From an uncultured Paracoccaceae bacterium (lineage in GTDB: Bacteria > Pseudomonadota > Alphaproteobacteria > Rhodobacterales > Rhodobacteraceae), in assembly GCA_947493145.1 (NCBI GenBank), contig CANLPZ010000001.1, positions 186,001 through 250,000 on the forward strand: a stretch of DNA of 64,000 nucleotides. The letters are read 5' to 3'. Positions 36,222 through 44,471 of the stretch are shown in pieces (the stretch's first letter is position 1; each line of letters starts with the position of its first letter). The notes beneath the pieces were generated by a model. That model was not told the DNA's origin and ran no database searches. It saw only the letters and a list, made by a program, of their open reading frames with translations. Position numbers and translations under genes: made by a program.

Positions 36222-36235
36222 TGTTAGCGCTAACG
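36222..36235. promoter_or_regulatory. LacI-type palindromic operator upstream of edd
   Basis: GTTAGCGCTAAC is a perfect 12-bp palindrome at 36223-36234, within TGTTAGCGCTAACG, with the central CG typical of LacI-family operators. It lies 43 bp before the edd start, where a sugar-responsive repressor would be expected. No LacI-family gene is in the window. Confidence 0.6.
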
Positions 36236-36277
36236 CAGCATGTTACATGACAGCTAAATGATCTTGAGGAGAGAGCC

Positions 36278-38083
36278 ATGCCCCTGTCACCCACCCTAAC
36301 ACAGGTCACAGATCGCATTATCGAGCGCAGCGCACAGGCGCGCCAAACATACATGGATCGAATGAAACGAGCAGCCGACGAAGGTCCGCGTCGCGCGCAT
36401 CTAACATGCGGAAACCAAGCGCATGCTTATGCCGCGATGGGAGATGACAAAGGCGCGCTTGCAGCGGGCCGTGCTGCAAATATTGGGATTGTTACCGCGT
36501 ATAATGACATGCTGTCTGCGCATCAGCCCTTTGCGACCTACCCCGACCGGATCAAAGCGGCAGCGCGTGCAAAAGGTGGTACAGCGCAAGTTGCAGGCGG
36601 CGTTCCGGCGATGTGTGATGGTGTGACGCAGGGACAAGTCGGGATGGAGCTGAGCTTGTTTTCGCGCGATGTGATCGCATTGGCTGCAGGTGTGTCCTTA
36701 TCCCACAACACATATGACGCAGCAATTTACCTTGGGGTTTGTGACAAAATCGTTCCGGGGTTGGTGATTGCGGCCGCAACATTTGGCTATATCCCCGCGT
36801 TGTTCTTGCCTGCTGGCCCCATGACCAGCGGTTTGCCAAACGATGAAAAAGCCCGCGTGCGCCAAGAATTTGCAACCGGTGAATGTAACCGCGATGATTT
36901 GATGGCGGCGGAAATGGCGTCCTATCATGGGCCGGGAACGTGCACATTCTATGGAACCGCAAATTCCAACCAAATGTTGATGGAATTCATGGGGTTGCAC
37001 CTTCCAGGATCAAGTTTTGTTAATCCCAACACGCCGCTGCGGGATGCCTTAACCGATTATGGCGCCGAGCGTGCGTTGGAAATTACCGCACTGGGCAATG
37101 ATTATCGCCCAGCATCGCAAGTGTTGGATGAAAAGGCATTTGTGAATGGAATGGTTGGCCTAATGGCCACTGGCGGGTCGACGAACCTGTTGCTGCATTT
37201 GCCTGCTATGGCGCGCGCAGCTGGTGTTCATATTACGACCGAAGACTTTGCCGATTTGTCACACGTTGTGCCGCTGATGACCAAAGTTTACCCGAACGGT
37301 TTGGCCGACGTGAACCATTTTCATGCAGCCGGTGGTTTGGGCTATGTAATCGGTGATTTGCTGGACCAAGGTTTGTTGCATGATGATGTAACAACCGTCG
37401 CTGGCGATACACTGTCGGATTACACCCAAGAACCAAAACTGCGCGACGGAAAACTAAGCTTTGAAGCCGGTACAAAAACCAGCTTCAACGATAAAATCCT
37501 GCGCCCCGCAACGGACCCGTTCCAAACGACCGGCGGTGTGTCACACATGCATGGCAACCTTGGATCCGGTGTGATGAAAGTGTCAGCAGTTGCGCCTGAA
37601 CGCCGTATCATCGAAGCCCCAGCACGGGTGTTTCAGACCCAAGAAGCGGTTAAAAAAGCATTTCAAGCGGGTGAATTCACGTCCGACACCGTGGTTGTGG
37701 TGCGATTCCAAGGTCCAAAATCAAATGGCATGCCCGAATTGCACAACCTGACACCTGTGTTGGCCGTGCTCCAAGATCGCGGACTAAAGGTTGCATTGGT
37801 CACAGATGGCCGCATGTCGGGTGCGTCGGGTAAAGTTCCCGCTGCAATCCACGTGGCACCAGAAGCCGCACAAGGTGGCCCATTGTCCAAACTGCAAGAC
37901 GGGGATATGGTCCGCGTGGACGCTGAGGCGGGCACATTGGATGTCCTTGATGTATCGGTTCTTGATCGCCCTGCGGCGACACCCGATTTATCAGACAATG
38001 GACATGGTGTTGGCCGCGAGTTGTTCCAAGTATTCCGCGACACCGTGGGCGACGCAGACAGCGGCGCCGGCGTGGTCGTTTAA
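36278..38083 (+). CDS. edd: Phosphogluconate dehydratase
   Basis: First enzyme of the Entner-Doudoroff branch, converting 6-phosphogluconate to 2-keto-3-deoxy-6-phosphogluconate. The 601-residue IlvD/Edd-family protein has Fe-S cluster cysteines in [14 protein letters not shown], in [10 protein letters not shown] and in [16 protein letters not shown]-terminal signatures include [30 protein letters not shown] precedes the ATG. eda follows after 26 bases, and zwf is not in the window. Confidence 0.97.
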   Translation: MPLSPTLTQVTDRIIERSAQARQTYMDRMKRAADEGPRRAHLTCGNQAHAYAAMGDDKGALAAGRAANIGIVTAYNDMLSAHQPFATYPDRIKAAARAKGGTAQVAGGVPAMCDGVTQGQVGMELSLFSRDVIALAAGVSLSHNTYDAAIYLGVCDKIVPGLVIAAATFGYIPALFLPAGPMTSGLPNDEKARVRQEFATGECNRDDLMAAEMASYHGPGTCTFYGTANSNQMLMEFMGLHLPGSSFVNPNTPLRDALTDYGAERALEITALGNDYRPASQVLDEKAFVNGMVGLMATGGSTNLLLHLPAMARAAGVHITTEDFADLSHVVPLMTKVYPNGLADVNHFHAAGGLGYVIGDLLDQGLLHDDVTTVAGDTLSDYTQEPKLRDGKLSFEAGTKTSFNDKILRPATDPFQTTGGVSHMHGNLGSGVMKVSAVAPERRIIEAPARVFQTQEAVKKAFQAGEFTSDTVVVVRFQGPKSNGMPELHNLTPVLAVLQDRGLKVALVTDGRMSGASGKVPAAIHVAPEAAQGGPLSKLQDGDMVRVDAEAGTLDVLDVSVLDRPAATPDLSDNGHGVGRELFQVFRDTVGDADSGAGVVV

Positions 38084-38109
38084 TTGATGATGACAAAGGA
38101 CAAAGTCAG

Positions 38110-38751
38110 ATGACACCTCAAGACGCCAGCCAACGCAATGCAGAACTATGCCAACGTGCCCCTGTTGTGCCTGTTTTGGTGATCAACGATGCCTCAAAGG
38201 CGCGCCCGCTTGCCGAAGCCCTCGTGGCGGGGGGATTACCCGCACTTGAGGTCACGTTGCGCACACCGCAAGCTTTGGATGCGATTTCCGAAATGGCCAA
38301 AGTGGAAGGTGGCGTTGTAGGGGCTGGAACTTTGCTGACCCCAAACGACGTAAAAGCGGCGAAAGCGGCCGGCGCTTTGTTCGGGGTATCACCGGGTGCG
38401 ACAGATGCATTGTTGCAAGCCTGCGAAGACGAAGACATGCCATTGTTGCCAGGTGTTGCCACGGCATCAGAAGCCATGCGTTTGTTGGAACGTGGGTACA
38501 CAACGCAAAAGTTTTTCCCAGCAGAAGCCAACGGCGGTGCGCCCGCGCTAAAAGCAATCGGCGCACCAATTCCACAGGTTAAGTTCTGTCCGACTGGCGG
38601 CATATCAATGAAAAACGTGAATGATTACCTAAAGTTATCAAACACACTTTGTGTTGGTGGCAGCTGGGTTGCACCTGCGGATCTGGTGGAAAAATCCGAT
38701 TGGTCCGCGATCGAAGAACTGGCACGCGAAGCGGCCTCTTTAACGGTTTAA
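38110..38751 (+). CDS. eda: 2-dehydro-3-deoxyphosphogluconate aldolase
   Basis: Cleaves KDPG to pyruvate and glyceraldehyde 3-phosphate. The 213-residue class I aldolase has LEVTLRTPQALDAI with the catalytic Glu, and KFFPAEANGGAPALKAIGAPIPQVKFCPTGGIS with the Schiff-base Lys in KFFPAE. It is in an operon with edd (AAAGGACAA site). It is convergent with the next gene, sharing 4 bases of stop. Confidence 0.97.
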   Translation: MTPQDASQRNAELCQRAPVVPVLVINDASKARPLAEALVAGGLPALEVTLRTPQALDAISEMAKVEGGVVGAGTLLTPNDVKAAKAAGALFGVSPGATDALLQACEDEDMPLLPGVATASEAMRLLERGYTTQKFFPAEANGGAPALKAIGAPIPQVKFCPTGGISMKNVNDYLKLSNTLCVGGSWVAPADLVEKSDWSAIEELAREAASLTV

Positions 38752-39023
38752 GATTTTGAATTTAGTCGAGCGGCGCGTCCTCCGCGCCGTTTGGCAGGTT
38801 CCGTCTGGGTCACCCCCTCGCGCAAGACTTGTGTCATCGGGTGATCCGGTTCGGCGGACCCATAGTGATCCAATAGCCCTTTTATCATGGCCTGATTATC
38901 GGACCCAAGCGGCACTGACAAAGCCCAATCAAGGAAAATCGATCGGCATTCCGGCAATGTAATTTCATCTATCCGGTAACTTTCACGGATCAGGTTTTTA
39001 GGGTCAAACAGATCGGTCTGCAT
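38748..39023 (-). CDS. Small conserved protein downstream of glnE
   Basis: A 91-residue protein (MQTDLFDPKNLIRESYRIDE, then ECRSIFLDWALSVPLG, ending in an Arg-rich tail RRGGRAARLNSKS). It follows glnE by 15 bases on the same strand, so it is co-transcribed. No known domain recognised; the pattern looks like the short helical proteins conserved across Rhodobacterales. Confidence 0.7.
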   Translation of the reverse strand: MQTDLFDPKNLIRESYRIDEITLPECRSIFLDWALSVPLGSDNQAMIKGLLDHYGSAEPDHPMTQVLREGVTQTEPAKRRGGRAARLNSKS

Positions 39024-39038
39024 CTGATGTTCGGGTCC

Positions 39039-41804
39039 TTAATATTGTAAATTGGCAGAAATGATCGCATCTGCCTGCGACGCATAATCAGATAACCGAT
39101 CCGCCAACGCGTCAATTGTTTCTGCGTCACTATCACGTAAAATAACGACTTCTGCGTCTTTTCCTGCTGTGTCTGGATCATATCCATCTTTGGCCAACAA
39201 CCGCGATGTGACTTGTGTACGCCACAGCAAATCATAACTATCGGTCAGCGCCTCCGCCTCAGCTTGCGTTATCAAATTTGATGTTACGCCCGACGCCAAT
39301 TGACCCGCCGTTGATCGCACAGATGCACCGACGGACAAGGCCACAGTTTGGGCGAACAACTCAATATCCTGTAACCGCCCTGCCCCGATTTTGGTGGCCA
39401 ATGGATTGGCATCCTGTTTTGCAGCCTGAATCCGGTCGCGCATGTCTTGAACATCTTGCAAAATATATTTGCCGGTCGATTTTTCGGCAATTAACACCTG
39501 ACGAAATGTTTCGAAATCTTGCGCCAATTGCGCGTGCCCCGCAAGTGCGCGCCCGCGTGTAAGTGCCAGATGTTCCCATGTCCATGCCTCGTCCCGTTGA
39601 TAGGTTTTGAACCCATCAAACGAAATGGCCACCGGACCTTGGCGACCAGAGGGGCGCAAACGCATATCAACTTCGTAAAGCCGCCCTTGGCTCATCGGGG
39701 CCGACAACGCCGTGATAAGCGCTTGGGTCAGGCGCGCATAATACACCCGTGTCGCCAACGGACGCGGACCATCAGAGGTCTCAATCCCTTGCGCATCGTA
39801 AAAAATGATCAGGTCGAGGTCGGAACTGGAACTAAGCCGCCCCGCCCCAAGCGACCCCATACCAACCACAGCCGCACCCAATCCTGGGGCAACCCCGTGT
39901 TTTCGCGCAAATTCATCACGGACAACCGGCCAGATGGCGGTGACAACCGCCTCTGCCAATGTGGCGTATTGTTCGCTGGCGGTGTCTGGTGAAATCAGCC
40001 CGCGCAGGTGATGGACACCAATCCGAAAATGCCATTCCTTCATCCAGCGGCGCAACGCATCCAGTTTGGTTTCGTAATCCGGCGCGGCGGTCGTGGCGGC
40101 AGCCGCAAGATCACACATGTCAGACAAATCTGGCCATGGATCAAAAAACCGGCCCGCAATCACCGCATCCAAAACGCCGGCGTTTTGTGACAGATATTGC
40201 GACAGTTCGGGTGTCGTTGCGGAAATATCCAACAACAAATCAATGAGCTGCGGGTTGGTTTCAAATAGCGCAAACAGCTGTGCGCCAGCAGGCAACCCCG
40301 CCAAAAACGTGTCGAACCCAACCAAAGCCGCCTCTGGACGCGCAGCCTTGGACACACGATCCAGAATTGCCGGCGTAATTCGGTCAAAGACCTGTCGCGC
40401 ACGTTCCGATCGCATACACGGATAGGTCGGCCAACGCGCCAAAATATCTTCGCCATATTGCGGCACAGGCGCAGTTTCGGTCTGCGACGGTGCAAAAAAA
40501 CCTTCGGTCAGCTGATGGACCTCGGACAAACGGCGATCAAGGTCGGTTTTTAAATCCGCCACATCCATGTCCATCATGGCCGCCAACCGTGCGAACCCAT
40601 CGTCTTGGGTTGGCAAATCATGGGTTTGGGCGTCTTGGACCATCTGTAAGCGATGCTCAACGGTCCGGTGCGCCGTGTAATGATCGACCAAGGTTTCGGC
40701 CACATCTGTTTCCACCCAGCCCCCGCTGGTGAGTGCGGCCAGTCCACCAACGGTTGTACGGTCGCGCAACGCCGCATCACGTCCGCCGGCAATCAATTGT
40801 CGTGTTTGAGTGAAAAATTCTATTTCTCTGATCCCGCCACGACCCAATTTCATATTGTGCCCTGCCAAGGTGATCGGCCCATGAAGCCCCTTATGTTCAC
40901 GGATTTTCAAACGCATATCATGGGCGTCTTGGATCGCCGCAAAATCCAAGTGCTTTCGCCAAACGAATGGCGACAGAGTTTTCAAAAATCCTTCACCCGC
41001 CTTTATATCACCTGCGCAGGCGCGCGCCTTGATATAGGCCGCGCGTTCCCATGTCCGCCCAACGCTTTCGTAATAACGTTCGGCGGCCTCCATCGACAGG
41101 CACACAGGTGTGACCGACGCGTCCGGACGCAGGCGTAAATCTGTGCGGAAAACGTAGCCATCCTCAGTGCGATCATTCAGCATCTTCGCCATGTTTCGCA
41201 CGATTTTGATAAATTCCGGCCGCGCGTATTGATAATCGTCAGGGTCCATGCGTGTTTCATCAAACAAGCAGATCAAATCGATGTCAGAGGAATAATTGAG
41301 TTCAAATGCCCCCATTTTTCCCATGGCAAGCGCGGTGATACCTGCGGCGTCGGCGATATCTGTTTCGCCAAACATTGGCAGTTTTCCACGTTCATACGAT
41401 TGACGTGTCAGCGCGACCAAGGCCGCGTGGACGGACGCGTCCGCCAGTTGTGTCAGTGCAGTTGTCACTTTGTTCAACGTCCACACACCGCCCAAATCTG
41501 CCAACGCCGTTGCCAAGGCCACCCGCCGTTTCGCGGCGCGCAATGTTGATGGTAATTGTGCAAGCGCCACCTGCGATACAATTTCGATTTCGCCAGCAAC
41601 GGCCTGTTCCAGCCGATCAAAGTTTGACAAAACCCACGCATGTTCTTTTTCCATTAAGGATTTTAAAAACGGGCTGGTTGATGCGGCGCCTTTCAACAGG
41701 TCAAGCACCAAAGGATCCGCACCTGCGTACAAATGATGCACGTCAGACGCACGATCAGCGTTAAAAATTCGGGGTACGTGTTTGATTTGTGACGCAATAG
41801 ACAT
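39039..41804 (-). CDS. glnE: Glutamine synthetase adenylyltransferase/deadenylase
   Basis: Controls glutamine synthetase by adding and removing AMP. The 921-residue protein carries two nucleotidyltransferase modules, each with a GSLGAGRL/GKMGAFEL-type helix and an acidic pair (SSSDLDLIIFYD and SSDIDLICLFDE). Helical domains separate them, including the conserved REIEFFTQTRQL segment. The length is normal for the family. PII-dependent regulation follows from family knowledge only. Confidence 0.96.
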   Translation of the reverse strand: MSIASQIKHVPRIFNADRASDVHHLYAGADPLVLDLLKGAASTSPFLKSLMEKEHAWVLSNFDRLEQAVAGEIEIVSQVALAQLPSTLRAAKRRVALATALADLGGVWTLNKVTTALTQLADASVHAALVALTRQSYERGKLPMFGETDIADAAGITALAMGKMGAFELNYSSDIDLICLFDETRMDPDDYQYARPEFIKIVRNMAKMLNDRTEDGYVFRTDLRLRPDASVTPVCLSMEAAERYYESVGRTWERAAYIKARACAGDIKAGEGFLKTLSPFVWRKHLDFAAIQDAHDMRLKIREHKGLHGPITLAGHNMKLGRGGIREIEFFTQTRQLIAGGRDAALRDRTTVGGLAALTSGGWVETDVAETLVDHYTAHRTVEHRLQMVQDAQTHDLPTQDDGFARLAAMMDMDVADLKTDLDRRLSEVHQLTEGFFAPSQTETAPVPQYGEDILARWPTYPCMRSERARQVFDRITPAILDRVSKAARPEAALVGFDTFLAGLPAGAQLFALFETNPQLIDLLLDISATTPELSQYLSQNAGVLDAVIAGRFFDPWPDLSDMCDLAAAATTAAPDYETKLDALRRWMKEWHFRIGVHHLRGLISPDTASEQYATLAEAVVTAIWPVVRDEFARKHGVAPGLGAAVVGMGSLGAGRLSSSSDLDLIIFYDAQGIETSDGPRPLATRVYYARLTQALITALSAPMSQGRLYEVDMRLRPSGRQGPVAISFDGFKTYQRDEAWTWEHLALTRGRALAGHAQLAQDFETFRQVLIAEKSTGKYILQDVQDMRDRIQAAKQDANPLATKIGAGRLQDIELFAQTVALSVGASVRSTAGQLASGVTSNLITQAEAEALTDSYDLLWRTQVTSRLLAKDGYDPDTAGKDAEVVILRDSDAETIDALADRLSDYASQADAIISANLQY

Positions 41805-41862
41805 AAGGCTAGACTTTCAGTGCGCACCCAAAGGGTCAACGCGAAAACATTGGAATATTGTT

Positions 41863-42405
41863 ATGAGCAAAAGTTTAAAACGTGTTGAAGCCGCCTTAAC
41901 CGCCGCCGGAGCAACTGCGAACATCCTTGAAACGCCTGATGGGGCCACCACCGCCGCCGACGCGGCGCGCGCATTGGCGTGTCACGTGGACCAAATTGCC
42001 AAATCGATCATATTCGAAGGTCAGGACACACAAGCGCTTTATTTATTCATCACGGCTGGAACAAACCGTGTTGATGAAACCAAAGCAGCACATGCGGCGG
42101 GCGAAGCGTTGGGACGTGCGGATGCCAAACGCATTCGTTCTGTAACCGGCTTTGCCATCGGCGGCGTGTCCCCCGTTGGGCACAAAACACCGATTGCCGC
42201 CTTCATTGACAAAAAATTGAAAGATTTTGACCGGATTTACGCCGCGGCGGGCACACCACATCATGTTTTTCAAAGTACTTACGCGGAAATTAAAAAAATT
42301 CTAACGCAAAAGATACTGATTTTATTGCATAAAATAAGTTTATGTAAAAAACATTCACATTATCCCTTGAAGCTGAGGCATCGGGTTTCCATATCTGTGA
42401 TGTGA
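41863..42405 (+). CDS. YbaK/EbsC-type aminoacyl-tRNA editing protein, C-terminus suspect
   Basis: A 180-residue frame of the YbaK/ProX family that clears mischarged tRNA. Core motifs are seen in CHVDQIAKSIIFEG and GFAIGGVSPVGHKTPIAAFID. Family proteins end soon after PHHVFQSTYAEI. Here the frame runs another 35 residues of unusual composition (many Lys, Ile, Leu, His) that cover an operator-like palindrome. One base more in the 7-A run at 42292-42298 would instead end the protein at 42332 with a normal-length tail. Either a true frameshift or a sequence error is possible. Confidence 0.8.
   Translation: MSKSLKRVEAALTAAGATANILETPDGATTAADAARALACHVDQIAKSIIFEGQDTQALYLFITAGTNRVDETKAAHAAGEALGRADAKRIRSVTGFAIGGVSPVGHKTPIAAFIDKKLKDFDRIYAAAGTPHHVFQSTYAEIKKILTQKILILLHKISLCKKHSHYPLKLRHRVSISVM
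42342..42360. promoter_or_regulatory. Operator-like palindrome 1 (distal)
   Basis: ATGTAAA-AAACA-TTCACAT, a 7-5-7 inverted repeat with one mismatch between arms. It matches the site at 42400 in both half-sites and spacing, 58 bp away centre to centre. Confidence 0.6.
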
Positions 42406-42418
42406 AAGGCATTCACAT
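42400..42418. promoter_or_regulatory. Operator-like palindrome 2 (proximal)
   Basis: ATGTGAA-AGGCA-TTCACAT, a perfect 7-5-7 inverted repeat ending 25 bp before the DUF2852 start. The TGTGA/TCACA halves recall CRP, but the inner spacing is 7 rather than 6 bases. The cognate factor is unknown. Confidence 0.65.
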
Positions 42419-42443
42419 TAACTCAAACCCAACGGAGACCTAC

Positions 42444-42890
42444 ATGACCCTCGCCGCCACTGAAATTGATCGCAACCAACTGTCTTGGTTTTCACGTGCG
42501 GAACTTTGGCTTGATGAACGTGGCAAAGGCGCATGGATCGCCGCCATGGTTCTTGGCTTTATTTTTGTCTGGCCAGTTGGCCTCGCCCTTCTCTTTTACA
42601 TGATCTGGAGCAAAAAAATGTTTTCACGTTCTCACTCACGTCACGGAAAATCCTGCATGCACCGTTCAGGCCGTCAAATGACAATGCCATCGTCTGGCAA
42701 CAGCGCTTTTGACGCTTACAAAGCGGAAACATTGCGTCGCTTACAAGACGAACAAGAAAACTTCGAAGCGTTTCTTGAGCGACTACGCGAAGCAAAAGAC
42801 CAGTCAGAGTTTGACGCTTTCATGGATGACCGCGCAAAAGCGGCGAAAGAAAGCCTAGACGACGTCGATAACGAAAAAGAAGACGCTTAA
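42444..42890 (+). CDS. DUF2852 membrane protein
   Basis: A 148-residue protein with an N-terminal part LSWFSRAELWLDERGKGAW and one membrane helix (IAAMVLGFIFVWPVGLALLFYMIW, about residues 32-55). A cytoplasmic charged coiled-coil tail follows (YKAETLRRLQDEQENFEAFLERLREAKDQSEFDAFMDD). DUF2852 proteins are common in alphaproteobacteria without assigned function. The start follows CGGAGACCTAC. Twin operators upstream imply dedicated regulation. An RDD gene follows after 63 bases. Confidence 0.85.
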   Translation: MTLAATEIDRNQLSWFSRAELWLDERGKGAWIAAMVLGFIFVWPVGLALLFYMIWSKKMFSRSHSRHGKSCMHRSGRQMTMPSSGNSAFDAYKAETLRRLQDEQENFEAFLERLREAKDQSEFDAFMDDRAKAAKESLDDVDNEKEDA

Positions 42891-42953
42891 CCTCGTCTTG
42901 GCGGCCTGCCCTCCCACAGGTCGCCACTATTTCTTCAACAATAAGAGAGACAG

Positions 42954-43409
42954 ATGACATCCACCGAATTCTACCCTGGCCTGCCAAACCCTATGACCCA
43001 CAAAGGGTTTTATAAAGGCATCCCAACGAAACGCCTTTTGGCATGGGTGATCGACACCGTCGTTATTGTATTCGTCAGCATTTTGATCGTTCCCTTCACC
43101 GCGTTTACCGCTGTGTTTTTCTTTTCCGTCCTGATTTTAGTTGTTGGTTTCCTGTATCGCTGGACCACGATCGCGATGGGATCAGGCACATGGGGCATGC
43201 GCATGATGAACATCGAATTGCGGGATGCACGTGGTGAAGTGTTCGACGGATCAACCGCGTTGTTACACACGCTGGGATATACAATTTCGGTAGCGTTCCC
43301 AATCTTGCAAATCATATCGGCGATCACAATTTTGGTGTCTGAACGCCATCAAAGCTTGACCGACTTTGTTTTGAACACCGCTGCGTTGAACAAAAAACTA
43401 ACCCGCTAA
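42954..43409 (+). CDS. RDD family membrane protein
   Basis: A 151-residue protein with three or four membrane segments. The RDD signature appears as KRLLAWVIDTVVIVF (R...D), then GTWGMRMMNIELRD, and SERHQSLTDFVLNTAAL near the end. Some RDD proteins exchange ions or help build the membrane; the role here is open. AGAGAGACAG precedes the ATG. It probably shares a transcript with the DUF2852 gene. Confidence 0.85.
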   Translation: MTSTEFYPGLPNPMTHKGFYKGIPTKRLLAWVIDTVVIVFVSILIVPFTAFTAVFFFSVLILVVGFLYRWTTIAMGSGTWGMRMMNIELRDARGEVFDGSTALLHTLGYTISVAFPILQIISAITILVSERHQSLTDFVLNTAALNKKLTR

Positions 43410-43485
43410 AACGTCCCGAAACTAAGACTTGCGCGCATTTCTGCCTTTGATACGCTGAACTCAATCCTATTTGGCACGAGGCAGA

Positions 43486-44307
43486 ATGCGGCATACGCTC
43501 CCGATAGCACCCCAATTTTACGTGACAGCGCCACAAACTTGTCCGTATTTAGATGGGCAAATGGAACGCAAACTCTTTACCGCGTTACAAGGCGAAGGTG
43601 CTGAATCCTTGAACAATGCGTTGTCGAAACAAGGGTTTCGTCGATCTCAAAACGTTCTTTACCGCCCCTCCTGTACCGATTGCATGGCATGTATGAGCGC
43701 GCGCATTCGGGTCGCTAATTTCAAACCCACCAAAAGCCAAAAACGTGTGTTGAAACGGAACGCGCATTTGCGGCGCAAAGCCGTTTCGCCATGGGCAACC
43801 GAAGATCAATACGCGCTGTTCCGACGGTATCTGGATCATCGGCATGCAGATGGCGGGATGGCCGATATGGATATCTTTGAATTTGCGGCGATGATCGAAG
43901 AAACCCCAATTCGCACCCGTGTGATCGAATACCACGATGCACCGGTGTCGAATTCGAACCTAAAGGCCGTGTGCCTGACGGATGTTCTGAATGATGGGGT
44001 GTCGATGGTGTATTCGTTCTTCGACCCCGATTTGTCGCGCAATTCCATGGGCACACACATCATCCTTGACCATATTTCAATCGCGCGCGATGCGGGTCTG
44101 CCCTATGTGTATTTGGGATACTGGGTGCCAGGCAGCCAGAAAATGGACTATAAATCCAAATTCTCGGGGCTCGAAATTTTTCGCAACAATGCTTGGGAAG
44201 ATTTTGACACATCCGGCGATTATTCTGATGCAAATCACCCGTTGCAAGTGACACCCATCGCCGAACAAGTGTCACAAATTTCTTTGCCAAACGGCGATCC
44301 TGTTTAG
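43486..44307 (+). CDS. bpt: Aspartate/glutamate leucyltransferase
   Basis: Transfers Leu from leucyl-tRNA to N-terminal Asp or Glu, marking proteins for ClpAP by the N-end rule. The 273-residue protein starts [24 protein letters not shown] with the conserved first Cys, and [17 protein letters not shown] supplies the remaining conserved cysteines. ATG 43486 after GAGGCAG is chosen over an in-frame start 15 bases upstream. Confidence 0.94.
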   Translation: MRHTLPIAPQFYVTAPQTCPYLDGQMERKLFTALQGEGAESLNNALSKQGFRRSQNVLYRPSCTDCMACMSARIRVANFKPTKSQKRVLKRNAHLRRKAVSPWATEDQYALFRRYLDHRHADGGMADMDIFEFAAMIEETPIRTRVIEYHDAPVSNSNLKAVCLTDVLNDGVSMVYSFFDPDLSRNSMGTHIILDHISIARDAGLPYVYLGYWVPGSQKMDYKSKFSGLEIFRNNAWEDFDTSGDYSDANHPLQVTPIAEQVSQISLPNGDPV

Positions 44308-44421
44308 GGCACGCATGCGTTTTCACAAACGCGCGACCAACACAATAACTTCGATGGCCATGACACGTCTGCCGCACGTGTTCGCGCGATCAATGATATG
44401 CGTGCGTCACCCAGAATGACA

Positions 44422-44445
44422 TGCGGGGGCCCGAAGGCCCCCGCA
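44422..44445. terminator. Bidirectional terminator between bpt and dctM
   Basis: TGCGGGGGCC (44422-44431) pairs perfectly with GGCCCCCGCA (44436-44445) around a CGAA tetraloop, placed between two converging genes. Confidence 0.7.
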
Positions 44446-44471
44446 CATTTGGATCAAACGGATCACCGTGA

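Noticed and set aside
42400..42418. Classical CRP site
   Set aside because: TGTGA and TCACA are present, but separated by 7 rather than 6 bases, and the twin site lacks the first G.
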